Both the position numbers and the translations under genes were made by a program. This document shows positions 24,357 through 34,409 of a DNA stretch of 64,000 bases, piece after piece (the stretch's first letter is position 1; each line of letters starts with the position of its first letter). This DNA comes from Streptomyces himalayensis subsp. himalayensis (lineage in GTDB: Bacteria; Actinomycetota; Actinomycetes; Streptomycetales; Streptomycetaceae): positions 248,001 to 312,000 of the forward strand of contig NZ_JACEHE010000001.1 in assembly GCF_013778455.1 (NCBI RefSeq), written 5' to 3'. Below the pieces are notes generated by a model, which had not been told where the DNA came from, made no database searches, and was given only the letters and a program-made list of their open reading frames with translations.

Positions 24357-24536
24357 CTACTCGTCGTCCTCGTCGTCCAGCCGCGCCAGCCACGTGGCCA
24401 GCCGCTCGACCGGGACCTCGAAGTCGGGGTTCAGATCGACGAACGTACGCAGCTGCTCGGCGAGCCACTCGAAGGTGATCTCCTCCTCGCCGCGCCGCTT
24501 CTCCAGTTCCTCGATGCCGCGGTCGGTGAAGTACAA
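24357..24536 (-). CDS. DUF6104-type small acidic protein, TTG start
   Basis: A TTG at 24536 behind CAGGAG opens a 59-codon frame, (M)YFTDRGIEELEKRRGEEE then EWLAEQLRTFVDLNPDFE and a DDEDDE tail. The frame is easily missed because it lacks an ATG or GTG. Codon use is strongly Streptomyces-like, and the sequence matches, from memory, a small family conserved across the genus. It is soluble, helical and very acidic; function unknown. It stands alone between the convergent 23481-24326 gene and kgd. Confidence 0.85.
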   Translation of the reverse strand: MYFTDRGIEELEKRRGEEEITFEWLAEQLRTFVDLNPDFEVPVERLATWLARLDDEDDE

Positions 24537-24601
24537 GTCGTGCTCCTGATGCGGATGGGTTCTCTCTCACAGGGTATGGGGTGCGCCTGTGTCCAGACGC
24601 C

Positions 24602-24645
24602 GGAGGGCCCGGCACCGAGTCCAGGAACTCGGGGCCGGGCCCTCC
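24602..24645 (-). terminator. Terminator of kgd
   Basis: A perfect 12-bp stem (GGAGGGCCCGGC with its complement) encloses a second stem CCGAGT/ACTCGG. It starts about 30 bases beyond the kgd stop on the minus strand. Confidence 0.88.
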
Positions 24646-24675
24646 GGTCGGTCACCTATGAGAAGGCTCCGAGGC

Positions 24676-27600
24676 TCAGGCCTCGAAGACCTCCTGCACC
24701 AGCTGCTCCTGCTCGGCCTGGTGCCGCTTGGCGGAGCCCACTGCCGGCGACGACCCGTGCGGGCGCGAGATGCGGCGCAGGCGCTCGCGGGCCGGGATGT
24801 CCTCGCCGACCGCCAGGTCCAGGTGGTCGATCAGGTTGAGCGCGATGAACGGCCAGGCACCCTGGTTGGCCGGCTCCTCCTGGGCCCACAGGTACTTCTC
24901 GGCGTTCGGGTACTTGGCGATCTCGGCCTGGAGCTCGGCACCCGGCAGCGGGTACAGGCGCTCGAGGCGGATGATCGCCGTGTCCGTGGCGCCGCGCTTG
25001 GCGCGCGCCGCCTCCAGGTCGTAGTAGACCTTGCCGGCGCAGAAGACGACCTTGCGGACCGCGGTCGGGTCGACCGTCGCGTCGGCGATGACGGGACGGA
25101 AGCCGCCCGTGGTGAACTCCTCCGTCTTCGAGGCCGCCGCCTTGAGGCGCAGCATCGACTTCGGCGTGAAGACGACCAGCGGCTTGTGGTGCGGGTTGTG
25201 CACCTGCCACCGCAGGAGGTGGAAGTAGTTCGACGGGAGGGTCGGCATCGCGACCGTCATGTTGTTCTGGGCGCAGAGCTGCAGGAAGCGCTCCGGGCGG
25301 GCCGAGGAGTGGTCCGGGCCCTGGCCCTCGTAGCCGTGGGGCAGGAGCAGGGTGACGCCGGACGTCTGGCCCCACTTCTGCTCGGCCGACGAGATGAACT
25401 CGTCCACGACCGTCTGCGCGCCGTTGACGAAGTCACCGAACTGCGCCTCCCAGAGGACGAGCGCCTCGGGGCGGGCCAGCGAGTAGCCGTACTCGAAGCC
25501 CATCGCCGCGTACTCGGACAGGAGCGAGTCGTAGACGTTGAAGCGCGCCTGGTCGTCCGAGAGGTACAGCAGCGGGGTGTAGTCCTCGCCCGTCTCGCGG
25601 TCCACCAGCACCGCGTGGCGCTGGCCGAACGTGCCGCGGCGGGAGTCCTGGCCGGACAGCCGGACCGGGGTGCCCTCGAGCAGCAGCGAGCCGAACGCCA
25701 GGGTCTCGCCCATCGCCCAGTCGATCGTGCCGTCCTCGACCATGGTCGCGCGACGCTGCAGCTGCGGCATCAGACGCGGGTGGACGGTGATCCGCTCGGG
25801 GATGTTGACCTGGGACTCGGCGATCCGCTTCACGATCTCCTGGGAGATCGCGGTGGTCACGGCCACCGGGAACTCGGCCCTCGCGTCCGGGACCTGGGCC
25901 TCGGCGGGCTGCGAGGTGGCCTCGCGGACCTCCGTGAAGACCTTCTCCAGCTGGCCCTGGTAGTCCTGCAGCGCCTGCTCGGCCTCTTCCAGCGTGATGT
26001 CGCCGCGACCGATGAGGGACTCGGTGTAGAGCTTGCGCACCGAGCGCTTCTTGTCGATCAGGTCGTACATCAGCGGCTGCGTGAAGGACGGGTTGTCGGC
26101 CTCGTTGTGACCGCGGCGGCGGTAGCAGATGAGGTCGATGACGACGTCCTTGTTGAACGCCTGGCGGAACTCGAAGGCCAGACGGGCCACGCGGACCACG
26201 GCCTCCGGGTCGTCGCCGTTCACGTGGAAGATCGGCGCCTCGATCATGCGGGCCACGTCGGTGGAGTACATCGACGAGCGCGAGGACTCCGGCGCGGCCG
26301 TGAAGCCGACCTGGTTGTTGATGACGATGTGGACCGTGCCGCCGGTGCGGTAGCCGCGCAGCTGCGACATGTTCAGGGTCTCGGCCACGACGCCCTGGCC
26401 CGCGAAGGCCGCGTCACCGTGCAGGGCGACCGGCAGGACCGTGAAGTCCGAGCCGCCCTTGCCGATGATGTCCTGCTTGGCGCGCGCGACACCCTCGACG
26501 ACAGGGTCGACCGCCTCGAGGTGCGAGGGGTTGGCGGTCAGCGAGACCTTGATCTGCTCGCCGTCCAGGCCGGTGAAGGTGCCCTCGGCGCCCAGGTGGT
26601 ACTTCACGTCGCCGGAGCCGTGCATCGACTTCGGGTCGAGGTTGCCCTCGAACTCGCGGAAGATCTGCGCGTACGACTTGCCGACGATGTTCGCCAGGAC
26701 GTTCAGGCGGCCGCGGTGGGCCATGCCGATGACGACCTCGTCGAGACGCGACTCCGCAGCGCTGTCGATGACCGCGTCGAGCAGCGGGATGACCGACTCG
26801 CCGCCCTCGAGCGAGAAGCGCTTCTGGCCGACGTACTTCGTCTGCAGGAAGGTCTCGAACGCCTCGGCGGCGTTCAGCCGTCGCAGGATGCGCAGCTGCT
26901 CCTCGCGCTCCGGCTTGGTGTGGCCGCGCTCCACGCGGTCCTGGATCCACTTGCGCTGCTTGGGGTCCTGGATGTGCATGTACTCGATGCCGGTGGTGCG
27001 GCAGTACGAGTCGCGCAGGACGCCGAGGACGTCGCGCAGCGTCATCATCGCCTTGCCGGCGAAGCCTCCGACGGCGAACTCGCGCTCCAGGTCCCACAGG
27101 GTGAGCCCGTGCTCGGTGATGTCCAGGTCGGGGTGCTTGCGCTGGCGGTACTCCAGCGGGTCGGTGTCGGCCATGAGGTGGCCGCGGACCCGGTAGGAGT
27201 GGATCAGCTCGAAGACGCGGGCGGCCTTCGTGACGTCGTCGTCGTGGGATGCGTCGATGTCCTTGAACCAGCGGACCGGCTCGTAGGGGATGCGCAGCGC
27301 CTCGAAGATCTCGTCGTAGAAGCCGTTCTCACCGAGGAGGAAGTTGGCGACGATCCGCAGGAACTCGCCGGAGGCCGCACCCTGGATGACGCGGTGGTCG
27401 TACGTCGAGGTCAGGGTCATGACCTTGGAGATGCCCAGCTTGTTGAGCGTGTCCTGGGACGTGCCCTGGAACTCGGCCGGGTAGTCCATCGAGCCGACGC
27501 CCATGATCACCGACTGGCCCGGCATCAGACGCGGGACCGAGTGCACGGTGCCGAGGCCGCCCGGGTTGGTCAGGGAGACCGTGACGCCGGTGAAGTCGTC

Positions 27601-28509
27601 CATCGTCAGCTTGCCGTCACGGGCGCGGCGGACGATGTCCTCGTAGGCCTGCCAGAACTCGAAGAAGTTCAGCGTCTCGGCCTTCTTGATGCCCGCGACG
27701 ACCAGCTGGCGGTCGCCGTTGGGCTTCACCAGGTCGATGGCGAGGCCGAAGTTGACGTGCGGCGGCTTGACGAGGGTCGGCTTGCCGTCCTTCTCCGCGT
27801 AGTGCCAGTTCATCGACGGCATGGCCTTGATGGCCTGCACCATGGCGTACCCGATGAGGTGGGTGAAGGAGATCTTCCCGCCCCGGGCGCGCTTGAGGTG
27901 GTTGTTGATGACGATGCGGTTGTCGAAGAGCAGCTTCACCGGGACCGCGCGGACGGACGTGGCCGTCGGCAGCTCCAGTGACGCGTTCATGTTCTTCGCG
28001 ACGGCGGCGGAGGGGCCGCGCAGCGTCACGTACTCGGCAGCTGCGGGCGCCTCGGCGGGCGCGGCCTTGGCGGCGGGCTTCGCCGCCGCCGGCTTGGCAG
28101 CGGGAGCGGCGGCGGGCTTCGCCGCGGGGGCCGGGGCCGGGGCCGGAGCGGCAGCGGGCTTGGGCGCCGCGGGAGCGGCGGCCGGTGCGGCGGCGCTCGG
28201 AGCTGCCGGGGCCGCGGGCGCCGGAGCGGCTGCGGGAGCGCTCGGCGCGGCAGGGGCCTCGGCGGTGATGCCCGGGGCCCCCGCGACAGCAGCACCGTCC
28301 GGCTTCGCCGTGGTGGCGGCGCCGCCACCCGGCTTGTAGTCGGCGAAGAAGTCCCACCAGGCGCGGTCTACCGAATTCGGGTCCTGGAGGTACTGCTGAT
28401 AGATCTCGTCGACGAGCCACTCGTTGGCACCGAACGCGGCAGCTGGGTTCTTCCCGGCTTGGTCGGTCTCGGTGGAGATGCTCGAGTTACTGGGGGACTG
28501 TGGCGACAC
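24676..28509 (-). CDS. kgd: Multifunctional 2-oxoglutarate decarboxylase/dehydrogenase (E1-E2 fusion)
   Basis: The 1277-residue protein is the actinobacterial fusion (Kgd/SucA type). Residues 25-60 form the E1 leader ([20 protein letters not shown]). They are followed by an Ala/Pro/Lys linker (about 65-165), an E2-like acyltransferase domain with the catalytic DHRVIQGA (about residue 370), and the thiamine-diphosphate E1 with [14 protein letters not shown] (about 590) and [10 protein letters not shown]. It decarboxylates 2-oxoglutarate and feeds succinyl groups into the TCA cycle with a separate E3. GTG at 28509 is chosen because [10 protein letters not shown] is the family start; upstream in-frame codons are unconserved. 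A strong hairpin follows. Confidence 0.95.
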   Translation of the reverse strand: MSPQSPSNSSISTETDQAGKNPAAAFGANEWLVDEIYQQYLQDPNSVDRAWWDFFADYKPGGGAATTAKPDGAAVAGAPGITAEAPAAPSAPAAAPAPAAPAAPSAAAPAAAPAAPKPAAAPAPAPAPAAKPAAAPAAKPAAAKPAAKAAPAEAPAAAEYVTLRGPSAAVAKNMNASLELPTATSVRAVPVKLLFDNRIVINNHLKRARGGKISFTHLIGYAMVQAIKAMPSMNWHYAEKDGKPTLVKPPHVNFGLAIDLVKPNGDRQLVVAGIKKAETLNFFEFWQAYEDIVRRARDGKLTMDDFTGVTVSLTNPGGLGTVHSVPRLMPGQSVIMGVGSMDYPAEFQGTSQDTLNKLGISKVMTLTSTYDHRVIQGAASGEFLRIVANFLLGENGFYDEIFEALRIPYEPVRWFKDIDASHDDDVTKAARVFELIHSYRVRGHLMADTDPLEYRQRKHPDLDITEHGLTLWDLEREFAVGGFAGKAMMTLRDVLGVLRDSYCRTTGIEYMHIQDPKQRKWIQDRVERGHTKPEREEQLRILRRLNAAEAFETFLQTKYVGQKRFSLEGGESVIPLLDAVIDSAAESRLDEVVIGMAHRGRLNVLANIVGKSYAQIFREFEGNLDPKSMHGSGDVKYHLGAEGTFTGLDGEQIKVSLTANPSHLEAVDPVVEGVARAKQDIIGKGGSDFTVLPVALHGDAAFAGQGVVAETLNMSQLRGYRTGGTVHIVINNQVGFTAAPESSRSSMYSTDVARMIEAPIFHVNGDDPEAVVRVARLAFEFRQAFNKDVVIDLICYRRRGHNEADNPSFTQPLMYDLIDKKRSVRKLYTESLIGRGDITLEEAEQALQDYQGQLEKVFTEVREATSQPAEAQVPDARAEFPVAVTTAISQEIVKRIAESQVNIPERITVHPRLMPQLQRRATMVEDGTIDWAMGETLAFGSLLLEGTPVRLSGQDSRRGTFGQRHAVLVDRETGEDYTPLLYLSDDQARFNVYDSLLSEYAAMGFEYGYSLARPEALVLWEAQFGDFVNGAQTVVDEFISSAEQKWGQTSGVTLLLPHGYEGQGPDHSSARPERFLQLCAQNNMTVAMPTLPSNYFHLLRWQVHNPHHKPLVVFTPKSMLRLKAAASKTEEFTTGGFRPVIADATVDPTAVRKVVFCAGKVYYDLEAARAKRGATDTAIIRLERLYPLPGAELQAEIAKYPNAEKYLWAQEEPANQGAWPFIALNLIDHLDLAVGEDIPARERLRRISRPHGSSPAVGSAKRHQAEQEQLVQEVFEA

Positions 28510-28676
28510 GGCGGCAACCGCCCTCTTCCGCTTCACAAGGTGATGGACAGCGGGAATAAAGGCTACGCCTCCATCGCCGAGAGGTGCAGGCCGGGCCGGT
28601 GATCCGTCGTGTAAGTCACATCGAAAACCGTGTTTCGGCGCTTGAAATGGCGGGAAACAAGCGTGGTTTCGCTGTG

Positions 28677-28723
28677 TGCGGGTACGCCGACGTACGGACG
28701 TGCCCCTATGCGGGTACGCCGAC
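28677..28723. repeat. Direct repeat upstream of kgd
   Basis: TGCGGGTACGCCGAC occurs at 28677-28691 and 28709-28723, 32 bp apart, in the gap between the sensor kinase and kgd genes. Its role is unknown; it may be a regulatory or slippage repeat. No gene is present in 28510-28767. Confidence 0.5.
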
Positions 28724-28767
28724 ACACGGTCGAGCCCCCTCGGGACCCCGCCTACTCGAACTTTACG

Positions 28768-29997
28768 TCAACTTTGCGGATGGGGCAGACCCGGAAGTGT
28801 GACCTGGATCCGGCAGCCGCGCGTGGATTCGGCCACGCCGATCGAGCCCCCGTGCAGGTCCACGGCCCAGCGGGCGATCGCCAGGCCCAGGCCCGTACCG
28901 CCGTCGCTGCCCGGCCCCTTCGAGGCCGCGTGGGAGTACCTGCCGCGGTTGAACCGCTCGAAGACCCGGTGCCACTCCGACCGCGGGATGCCCGGACCCT
29001 CGTCCAGCACCTCCAGGTCCAGCGACTCCGGATACGGGCCGCGCCGCGCCCGCAGTGTCACCCGGCCGTGCGGCGGGCTGTGCTTGACCGCGTTGTCGAT
29101 CAGGTTGGCCACGACCTGGTGGATCCGCTCCGGGTCCGCGTGCGCCGTCAGCTCGGGCGGCGACACGTCCAGGTGCAGATGGACGTCCGTACGGGAATGG
29201 CTGCCGGAGCCGGAGGCGATGCCCGCGCGCTGCGAGGCGATCATGTTGGCCTCCTTCAGCACACCCGACAGGTAAGGCCACACCTCGAAGCGGCGCGCCT
29301 TCAGCGGTACGACGCCGTTGTCCAGCCGCGACAGGTCCAGCAGCGTCTCGACGAGGCGGCCCAGGCGCTCGGTCTGCTTCAGGGCCGTGCGCATCGTCTC
29401 GGGGTCGGCGGCCGATACGCCGTCGACGACGTTCTCCAGGACCGCGCGCAGGGCCGCGATGGGGGTGCGCAGTTCGTGCGAGACGTTGGCGACGAGCTCC
29501 TTGCGCTGCTGGTCCTGGGCCTCCAGGTCGTCGGCCATGCGGTTGATCGTCGAGGCCAGGTCGCCGAGCTCGTCACGCCGGTCGGCGCCGCTCACGCGCC
29601 GTGTGTAGTCGCCGTGCGAGATGGCCCGGGCCACGGTGTTCATCTCGTCGAGCGGGGCGGTGAGGGAGTGCGCCACGAACTGGGTGATCAGCAGGGTCGC
29701 TATCACCGAGAAGACCGTGATGAAGCGGAACTCCGTCTTCGTGCGCAGCGCGACCATCAGCAGGCCGGTGGTGATGAAGACCGAGACGACGACCAGGGTG
29801 CCGAGCTTCGTCTTGATCGAGAACGGCCGCAGCGAGCCCCCGGGGTCTGCGCCACGGCGCGCTGGTCGAGCCGGCCGGCGCCAGGGCTCCGCGTGCGGGT
29901 GCGAGGGCTCCTCGTACGGGCGCGAGGATTCTCCGGGCCGGTCCGGGTCCCTGCCCGCGCCCCGGCCCGCCCCCGGCAGCCCCGCCGACGCGCTCAT
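28768..29997 (-). CDS. Two-component sensor histidine kinase
   Basis: The 409-residue protein has a Pro/Arg-rich cytosolic N-terminus and two closely spaced hydrophobic stretches (about 65-85 and 95-115: LGTLVVVSVFITTGLLMVAL, FSVIATLLITQFVAHSL). Next come a HAMP domain, the HisKA box LVANVSHELRTPIAALRAVL and HATPase_c motifs NLIDNAVKHSPP, DEGPGIP and GTGLGLAIARWAVDLHGG. There is almost no extracellular loop, so it may sense a membrane or intracellular signal. The ATG at 29997 overlaps the response-regulator stop (ATGA), making a coupled operon. Confidence 0.93.
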   Translation of the reverse strand: MSASAGLPGAGRGAGRDPDRPGESSRPYEEPSHPHAEPWRRPARPARRGADPGGSLRPFSIKTKLGTLVVVSVFITTGLLMVALRTKTEFRFITVFSVIATLLITQFVAHSLTAPLDEMNTVARAISHGDYTRRVSGADRRDELGDLASTINRMADDLEAQDQQRKELVANVSHELRTPIAALRAVLENVVDGVSAADPETMRTALKQTERLGRLVETLLDLSRLDNGVVPLKARRFEVWPYLSGVLKEANMIASQRAGIASGSGSHSRTDVHLHLDVSPPELTAHADPERIHQVVANLIDNAVKHSPPHGRVTLRARRGPYPESLDLEVLDEGPGIPRSEWHRVFERFNRGRYSHAASKGPGSDGGTGLGLAIARWAVDLHGGSIGVAESTRGCRIQVTLPGLPHPQS

Positions 29998-30737
29998 GGC
30001 GTGGGCGTCTCCAGTGCGTACCCGACGCCGTGGACCGTGCGGATCCGCTCGGCGCCGATCTTGCGCCGCAGCGCCTTGATGTGGCTGTCGACGGTCCGGG
30101 TGCCGGAGGCGTCCGCCCAGTCCCACACCTCCGCCAGCAGCTGCTCGCGGGAGAGCACGGCACGCGGTGTGTTCGCGAGGCACACCAGAAGGTCGAACTC
30201 GGTGGGCGTCAGATGGACGTCCTCGCTGCGCACCCGCACCCTGCGCTGGGCGTGGTCGATCTCCAGCTCGCCGAGGCGCAGTATGCCGCTGCGCGGGGTG
30301 GTCGCGGCGAGCGCGGCCCGCTCCACGCGGCGCAGCAGGACGTGCACCCGGGCGGCCAGCTCGCGCATCGAGAACGGCTTGGTCATGTAGTCGTCCGCGC
30401 CGACGCCGAGCCCGACCAGCATGTCGGTCTCGTCGTCACGAGCGGTCAGCATCAGCACCGGGACCGGCCGCTGTGCCTGCACCCGGCGGCACACCTCGAG
30501 GCCGTCGAAGCCGGGCAGCATGACGTCGAGAATCAGCAGATCGGGCTGCCATGCCTCGGCCGTGTCGACGGCGGCCGGTCCGTCGCCCGCTGTTTGCACG
30601 AGGAATCCCTCGGCTCGCAGCCGCGCGGAGATGGCTTCGACGATCGTCGGGTCGTCCTCGACCACCAGCACCCGGCGCTGGGCACCCGGCGTGGCCGCCG
30701 CGGTGCCGTTGTGGGAGGTCTGTGTCGTCTGCTCCAT
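29994..30737 (-). CDS. OmpR/PhoB-family response regulator
   Basis: The 247-residue protein has a receiver domain (VLVVEDDPTIVEAISARLR), the phosphoacceptor Asp71 in LLILDVMLPGFDG, the switch threonine in LMLTARDDE and lysine in DYMTKPFSMREL. The DNA-binding domain is a winged helix ending in TRTVDSHIKALRRKIG and VHGVGYAL. It is first in the operon with the sensor kinase. Its targets cannot be deduced here; the neighbouring kgd gene is transcribed in the same direction further downstream but has its own upstream region. Confidence 0.95.
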   Translation of the reverse strand: MEQTTQTSHNGTAAATPGAQRRVLVVEDDPTIVEAISARLRAEGFLVQTAGDGPAAVDTAEAWQPDLLILDVMLPGFDGLEVCRRVQAQRPVPVLMLTARDDETDMLVGLGVGADDYMTKPFSMRELAARVHVLLRRVERAALAATTPRSGILRLGELEIDHAQRRVRVRSEDVHLTPTEFDLLVCLANTPRAVLSREQLLAEVWDWADASGTRTVDSHIKALRRKIGAERIRTVHGVGYALETPTP

Positions 30738-30851
30738 CGCCCCGCCCCTGACTGTGCTTTCCGGAATCCGTGGGGTGATCCCATTACTGCGGTTGACGCG
30801 TGAATGATCTGCACGTCGGTCAGCAGCGTACGGGCAGTGACCGTGCCTCGG

Positions 30852-31544
30852 CTATTCAGCCCTGGTTGCAAGATGGACTACGTCCGGAACGCCCCGGGCA
30901 ACAGGGACCTCTTCGGTACGGACCCCTTGGAACTGGGCATTCCGCAAGGATTCTTCGAAAAGTGACGACGGCTGGGCGGACCACACCGCAAGCACGCCGC
31001 CCGGCGTGAGCCGCTCGCGGCATGCCGCCAGCCCGGCAGGGGAGTAGAGGCCCTCGTTGTCCTCGGTCACGGTCCAGCCGGGGCCGTTGTCGATGTCCAG
31101 GCACAGTGCGTCGTACGTCTCTTCCGACTCGTGTACGAATGTGACGAGGTCGGCATGCACGATCTCCGTACGGGGATCGGCCAGTGCCTCGGCGGAGACC
31201 TGCGACAGAGGGCCCGCGCGGTGCCAGTCGATGACCGCCTGCTCCCGCTCGACGACCACGATGCGCTTCCAGCGCGGGTTCTGTGCCGCATGGGCGAGCG
31301 AGAAGCCGACGCCGAGGCCGCCGATGAGGACGGTCGGCGCGGGGCGGCCGTGCAACGCGTTCAGCGCCGCGTCCACGAGGCGGCGCTCGGAGCGGCCGTC
31401 CGATGTGTCCATGAGAAAGCAGCCGTTGGCGATGATCTGCAGCAGGTCACCGTGGCGACGGAGGACCACCTCGCCGTGGGGTCCGGACCGTCGGTCCAGG
31501 ACCACGGGGCCTTCCGTGACAGAGGTGTTGTACGACGTGGGCAT
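30852..31544 (-). CDS. Spermidine-synthase-like methyltransferase-fold protein
   Basis: The 230-residue protein resembles the spermine/spermidine synthase family: LLQIIANGCFLMDTSDGRSE, the cofactor loop VLIGGLGVGFSLAHAA, VVEREQAVIDWHRAG and the active-site-like DALCLDIDNGPGW. Many actinobacterial members lack proven polyamine synthesis and may act on other substrates, so only the fold is secure. The ATG at 31544 is used; another ATG nine bases upstream is possible. It follows the DUF3626 gene in the same direction after about 70 bases. Confidence 0.8.
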   Translation of the reverse strand: MPTSYNTSVTEGPVVLDRRSGPHGEVVLRRHGDLLQIIANGCFLMDTSDGRSERRLVDAALNALHGRPAPTVLIGGLGVGFSLAHAAQNPRWKRIVVVEREQAVIDWHRAGPLSQVSAEALADPRTEIVHADLVTFVHESEETYDALCLDIDNGPGWTVTEDNEGLYSPAGLAACRERLTPGGVLAVWSAQPSSLFEESLRNAQFQGVRTEEVPVARGVPDVVHLATRAE

Positions 31545-31613
31545 GGTTCCCATCCTGGTCGGGCCGCCCCTGGACGGCCACTTCTTTGCGACCCGTCCAC
31601 CCGGCGGTGTGGG

Positions 31614-32798
31614 TCACCGGTCGGGCTCGCCGAACCACACCAGGCAGTGCCACAGCTGCTTGACGTACTGCAGCACTTCGTCCTGTGTGCCCCACTCCGC
31701 CCATTTCCGCGGCGTGGTGACGACGGAGGCCGCGGCGCGTCCCAGGACCTGTGCGTCCAGCAGTCCGTCCGGACCTGCGAACTCGGTGCAGACGCGGAGG
31801 GCGAGCGGGCGCATGACCGGTCCGCGGAACTCGTCGTCCAGGTCCTCCGCCCGCAGACGGAAGCCCTCGTGCCACTCGACCGCGATCCTGTGGTGCGCCG
31901 CGGCCTCCAACAGCAGCGCCCCGGTCCGTGTACCGCGGAAGGAAGGATCCAGAACCAGGGCTTCCGCATCGAGGTGCAGGTCGACGGGGCCGTGGACCTG
32001 CACCTCGATGTACTCGTCCAGCGCCCGACCGTTCCGTACGGGGCGGTCAGGGCCCGGCAGTTCGTGCAGGACCGCCACCGGGTCGGCGCCGGTGACACCC
32101 AGGATCCGGCCGGTGTCCCGTGCCGTCTCGCACAGCCCGGCGAGTACCGGTGCGAAGGCGTCGATGGTGCCGATGTCGTCCGGGCCGACGTGGCTGTCGC
32201 CGAAGCAGTAGGTGGCGCGGCTGTGCACGGCGGAGCGGAGTCGCACATGGCAGGAGCCGTAGCGCGGGCACGCACCATCGGGGTGCTTCATCAGGTTGAG
32301 CCCGCCGTACCTGGGCCGGTCGCCGGCGGTGACGCCCGGCGCGTGATACGCCCCGCCGAACAGCCGCTCCTCCCATCCGTCCCGGTCCCCGCCGGGATAC
32401 GCGGTGCGGCTGCCGTTGGACAGGCCCGTCTCGTACTGGCTGCGGTAACGCCCGTCCGAACAGAGCGACTCGGCCACGGTGCGGCCGTCTGCGAGCAGCC
32501 GGTCGGGGTGGAAATTGAGCGTCACGCGCGCGTGGTCACGTACGAGGGAGGTGAGTTCCTCGACGTGGTGCTCGAGGTGGGTGGCGGTGCCCACGGTGGC
32601 GGAGGTGATGCGTGAGTCGGTGTGGACTGCGGCGGCTGAGGCGGTGGTTGCTTCCATGACGGAGGGCATGGCGGAGGGGATGGTTGCTGCCATACCGGTG
32701 GCGGCGGCGATCCGCGCCACCGCGTTCGCGTGGCGTGCGCGGGCCGCGACCCGTACGTGGTGCAGGGCCGCCGCCTGAGCCGTCGCCAGCGGCCTCAT
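31614..32798 (-). CDS. DUF3626 domain protein
   Basis: The 394-residue protein begins with about 60 Ala-rich residues and then shows the DUF3626 pattern: TLNFHPDRLLADGRTVAES, RYRSQYETGLSNGSRTAYPG, WEERLFGGAYHAPG, YGGLNLMKHPDG, GSCHVRLRSAVHSRATYCFG. The conserved His, Cys and Asp residues suggest an enzyme, possibly related to toxin or ADP-ribose chemistry, but no activity is established. Its ATG at 32798 overlaps the stop of the methyltransferase (ATGA), so the two are an operon. Confidence 0.85.
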   Translation of the reverse strand: MRPLATAQAAALHHVRVAARARHANAVARIAAATGMAATIPSAMPSVMEATTASAAAVHTDSRITSATVGTATHLEHHVEELTSLVRDHARVTLNFHPDRLLADGRTVAESLCSDGRYRSQYETGLSNGSRTAYPGGDRDGWEERLFGGAYHAPGVTAGDRPRYGGLNLMKHPDGACPRYGSCHVRLRSAVHSRATYCFGDSHVGPDDIGTIDAFAPVLAGLCETARDTGRILGVTGADPVAVLHELPGPDRPVRNGRALDEYIEVQVHGPVDLHLDAEALVLDPSFRGTRTGALLLEAAAHHRIAVEWHEGFRLRAEDLDDEFRGPVMRPLALRVCTEFAGPDGLLDAQVLGRAAASVVTTPRKWAEWGTQDEVLQYVKQLWHCLVWFGEPDR

Positions 32799-33544
32799 GC
32801 GTCCGCGGCCCTGCGCAGCACGAGCGTCACGAAGCCGAGGGTGCCGCGGTAGCCGCGCAACCATGCCTCGCGGTGGGTGTTCGCGGCCTTCAGAGCGTCG
32901 TCGTGACCGGGGTCGTCGGGGTGGTCCAGGGCCCAGCGGGTAAGGGTCCCGGTCCAGGACCACTCGTAGTCGTCCCACTCCTCGAGGGTGCTGACGTGCC
33001 CGTACACCGGGAGCCAGCCGTCCGCCACGACTCGGTCGACGGTTGTGGCGAGGTCGGCGAACTCGTCGGCGGCGAAACCGGCGTCGAGCGTCGCCCGGTC
33101 CGGCTCCCGCTCCCAGAAGCCGTCCCCGACGAGGACGCTGCCGCCCGGGGCGAGATGTCCGCGGGCGGCCCGGAGGGTGGGCACCAGTCCGCCGAAGGCG
33201 TGGGCGGCGCCGACGCTGAGGACCAGGTCGTACGCGTGGGAGGCGGTGAACTCCGTCGCGTCCTGGCGGTGGAGGGTGAGCCGGTCACCGATGCCGTCCC
33301 GCTCGGCGGCCGCCCGGGCGCTCTCCAGGGACGCGGCGGCGAGATCGACACCGTCTGCCCGCAGCCCGGGCCGCCCGTCAAGGGCCCGCAGCAGCCACTC
33401 GCCTGAGCCGCAGCCGAGGTCGAGCAGACGCCCGGCCGCGCGCGGGAGCGCCCGTTCCAGAAGCCGTGCCACGGAGGCATCGCTCAGGGGTGCCGCTATC
33501 GGATGGTCGCCGTGGGCGAGTGCGCTGATCGTCTGCCGGTCCAT
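32795..33544 (-). CDS. SAM-dependent class I methyltransferase
   Basis: The 249-residue protein has the Rossmann-like motif I RLLDLGCGSGEWLLRAL (about 39-55), an acidic end of strand 2 (DGVDLAAASLESAR) and motif III-like DLVLSVGAAHAFGG. The C-terminal half contains WDDYEWSWTGTLTRWAL, seen in several small-molecule methyltransferases. It uses S-adenosylmethionine; the acceptor is unknown. It is first in the coupled operon with DUF3626. Upstream, up to the GNAT gene, only decayed sequence is found. Confidence 0.88.
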   Translation of the reverse strand: MDRQTISALAHGDHPIAAPLSDASVARLLERALPRAAGRLLDLGCGSGEWLLRALDGRPGLRADGVDLAAASLESARAAAERDGIGDRLTLHRQDATEFTASHAYDLVLSVGAAHAFGGLVPTLRAARGHLAPGGSVLVGDGFWEREPDRATLDAGFAADEFADLATTVDRVVADGWLPVYGHVSTLEEWDDYEWSWTGTLTRWALDHPDDPGHDDALKAANTHREAWLRGYRGTLGFVTLVLRRAADA

Positions 33545-33589
33545 CCGGGCATCGTGACGGTGACCGGCCCTGCATGTCTCGGGAATTAA

Positions 33590-33677
33590 CTGGACCGCCG
33601 AAGTCGAGGTAGGAGAGGCGATGCCCGCGCACGGTCGTGGCGGCGCGTTCAGCGTCGTGCCGCGATGGCGACGTCAT
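33590..33677 (-). pseudogene. N-terminal remnant of an alpha/beta hydrolase
   Basis: From an ATG at 33677 the minus strand reads TTVRGHRLSYLDFGGP, the typical opening strand pair of alpha/beta hydrolases, then runs into unrelated sequence before the methyltransferase. The catalytic region is absent. The rest of 33545-33783 shows nothing. Confidence 0.4.
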
Positions 33678-33812
33678 GAGGAGCCTGCCCTCCTGTCACC
33701 GGCAACCCGGAAGCCGGCGTCTGTTGTGTGGGGCTCTTGGAGTTGCAAGAACGGTGTCGTGGCTACGGCGGTCCGTGTTGACCTCAGCCGGCAGGGCTGA
33801 AGAAGACTCCCG

Positions 33813-34409
33813 TCAGCGGCGCGTGCACCCGCCACCCCAGTGACTCGTACAGCACCGTCCCTCCACCGTCGCCCCCAGAACCCCGGTCGTGGCGCCCTGG
33901 ACCACCGCGATGTTCGTGAGCGTACGCATCACCAGGCGGCCGAGTCCCCGGCGGCGGTGGGTCGGGTCCGTCTCGATGCGGTCGAGGACCGCCGTCTGGC
34001 CGGTCGGGGCGATCTGGCCGCGGGCCGCGAAACCGCCGTCGTCCGTCACGACGAGGACCTGGCTGACGCCGCCGCGGTTCCAGGTCCGCAGCCGGTAGCC
34101 GTCCGGGACCGGTGCGGTGGCCGGGCGCAGGCGGCCGGTCATGAGGAAGGCCGGGGCGTCGACGGTCCAGCCGGGCGCGAGCCAGGGCGCGACCGTCTCC
34201 GGTGCCTCGAAGAGCTTCAGCCAGACGCCCGGGGCGCCCACCTCCTCGGTGAGTTTGCGGACGGTGGGCTCGTCTGCGGCCGGCAGGACGTGGCGGGTCG
34301 CCTGGTGCCGCAGTCCGACGTCGATCGTCCAGCCCCATGGCTGTTCCACCGGCTCCGCCGCTCCCCGTGAGACGACCCACCCGTCGACCCATGCCTGGAC
34401 GATGTCCAT
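33813..34409 (-). CDS. GNAT acetyltransferase, frameshifted near its 3' end
   Basis: From the ATG at 34409 (GGAGGAAC upstream) the frame encodes a GNAT protein. Its C-terminal acetyl-CoA domain has QVLVVTDDGGFAARGQIAPT, LDRIETDPTHRRRGLGRLVM and IAVVQGATTGVLGATVEGR. After EGR the frame reads non-conserved residues to 33813. The neighbouring frame supplies the expected ending, LYESLGWRVHAPLTGVFFSP, to a stop at 33784. A single missing base near 33850-33860 explains this. Either the gene carries a real 3' frameshift or there is a sequence error; the catalytic core is intact in both cases. Confidence 0.75.
   Translation of the reverse strand: MDIVQAWVDGWVVSRGAAEPVEQPWGWTIDVGLRHQATRHVLPAADEPTVRKLTEEVGAPGVWLKLFEAPETVAPWLAPGWTVDAPAFLMTGRLRPATAPVPDGYRLRTWNRGGVSQVLVVTDDGGFAARGQIAPTGQTAVLDRIETDPTHRRRGLGRLVMRTLTNIAVVQGATTGVLGATVEGRCCTSHWGGGCTRR

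Noticed and set aside
24589..27981. An 1130-codon plus-strand open frame opposite kgd
   Set aside because: It is the antisense shadow of kgd: Arg/Val/Leu/Asp-rich with no motif, typical of high-GC DNA opposite a strongly biased gene.
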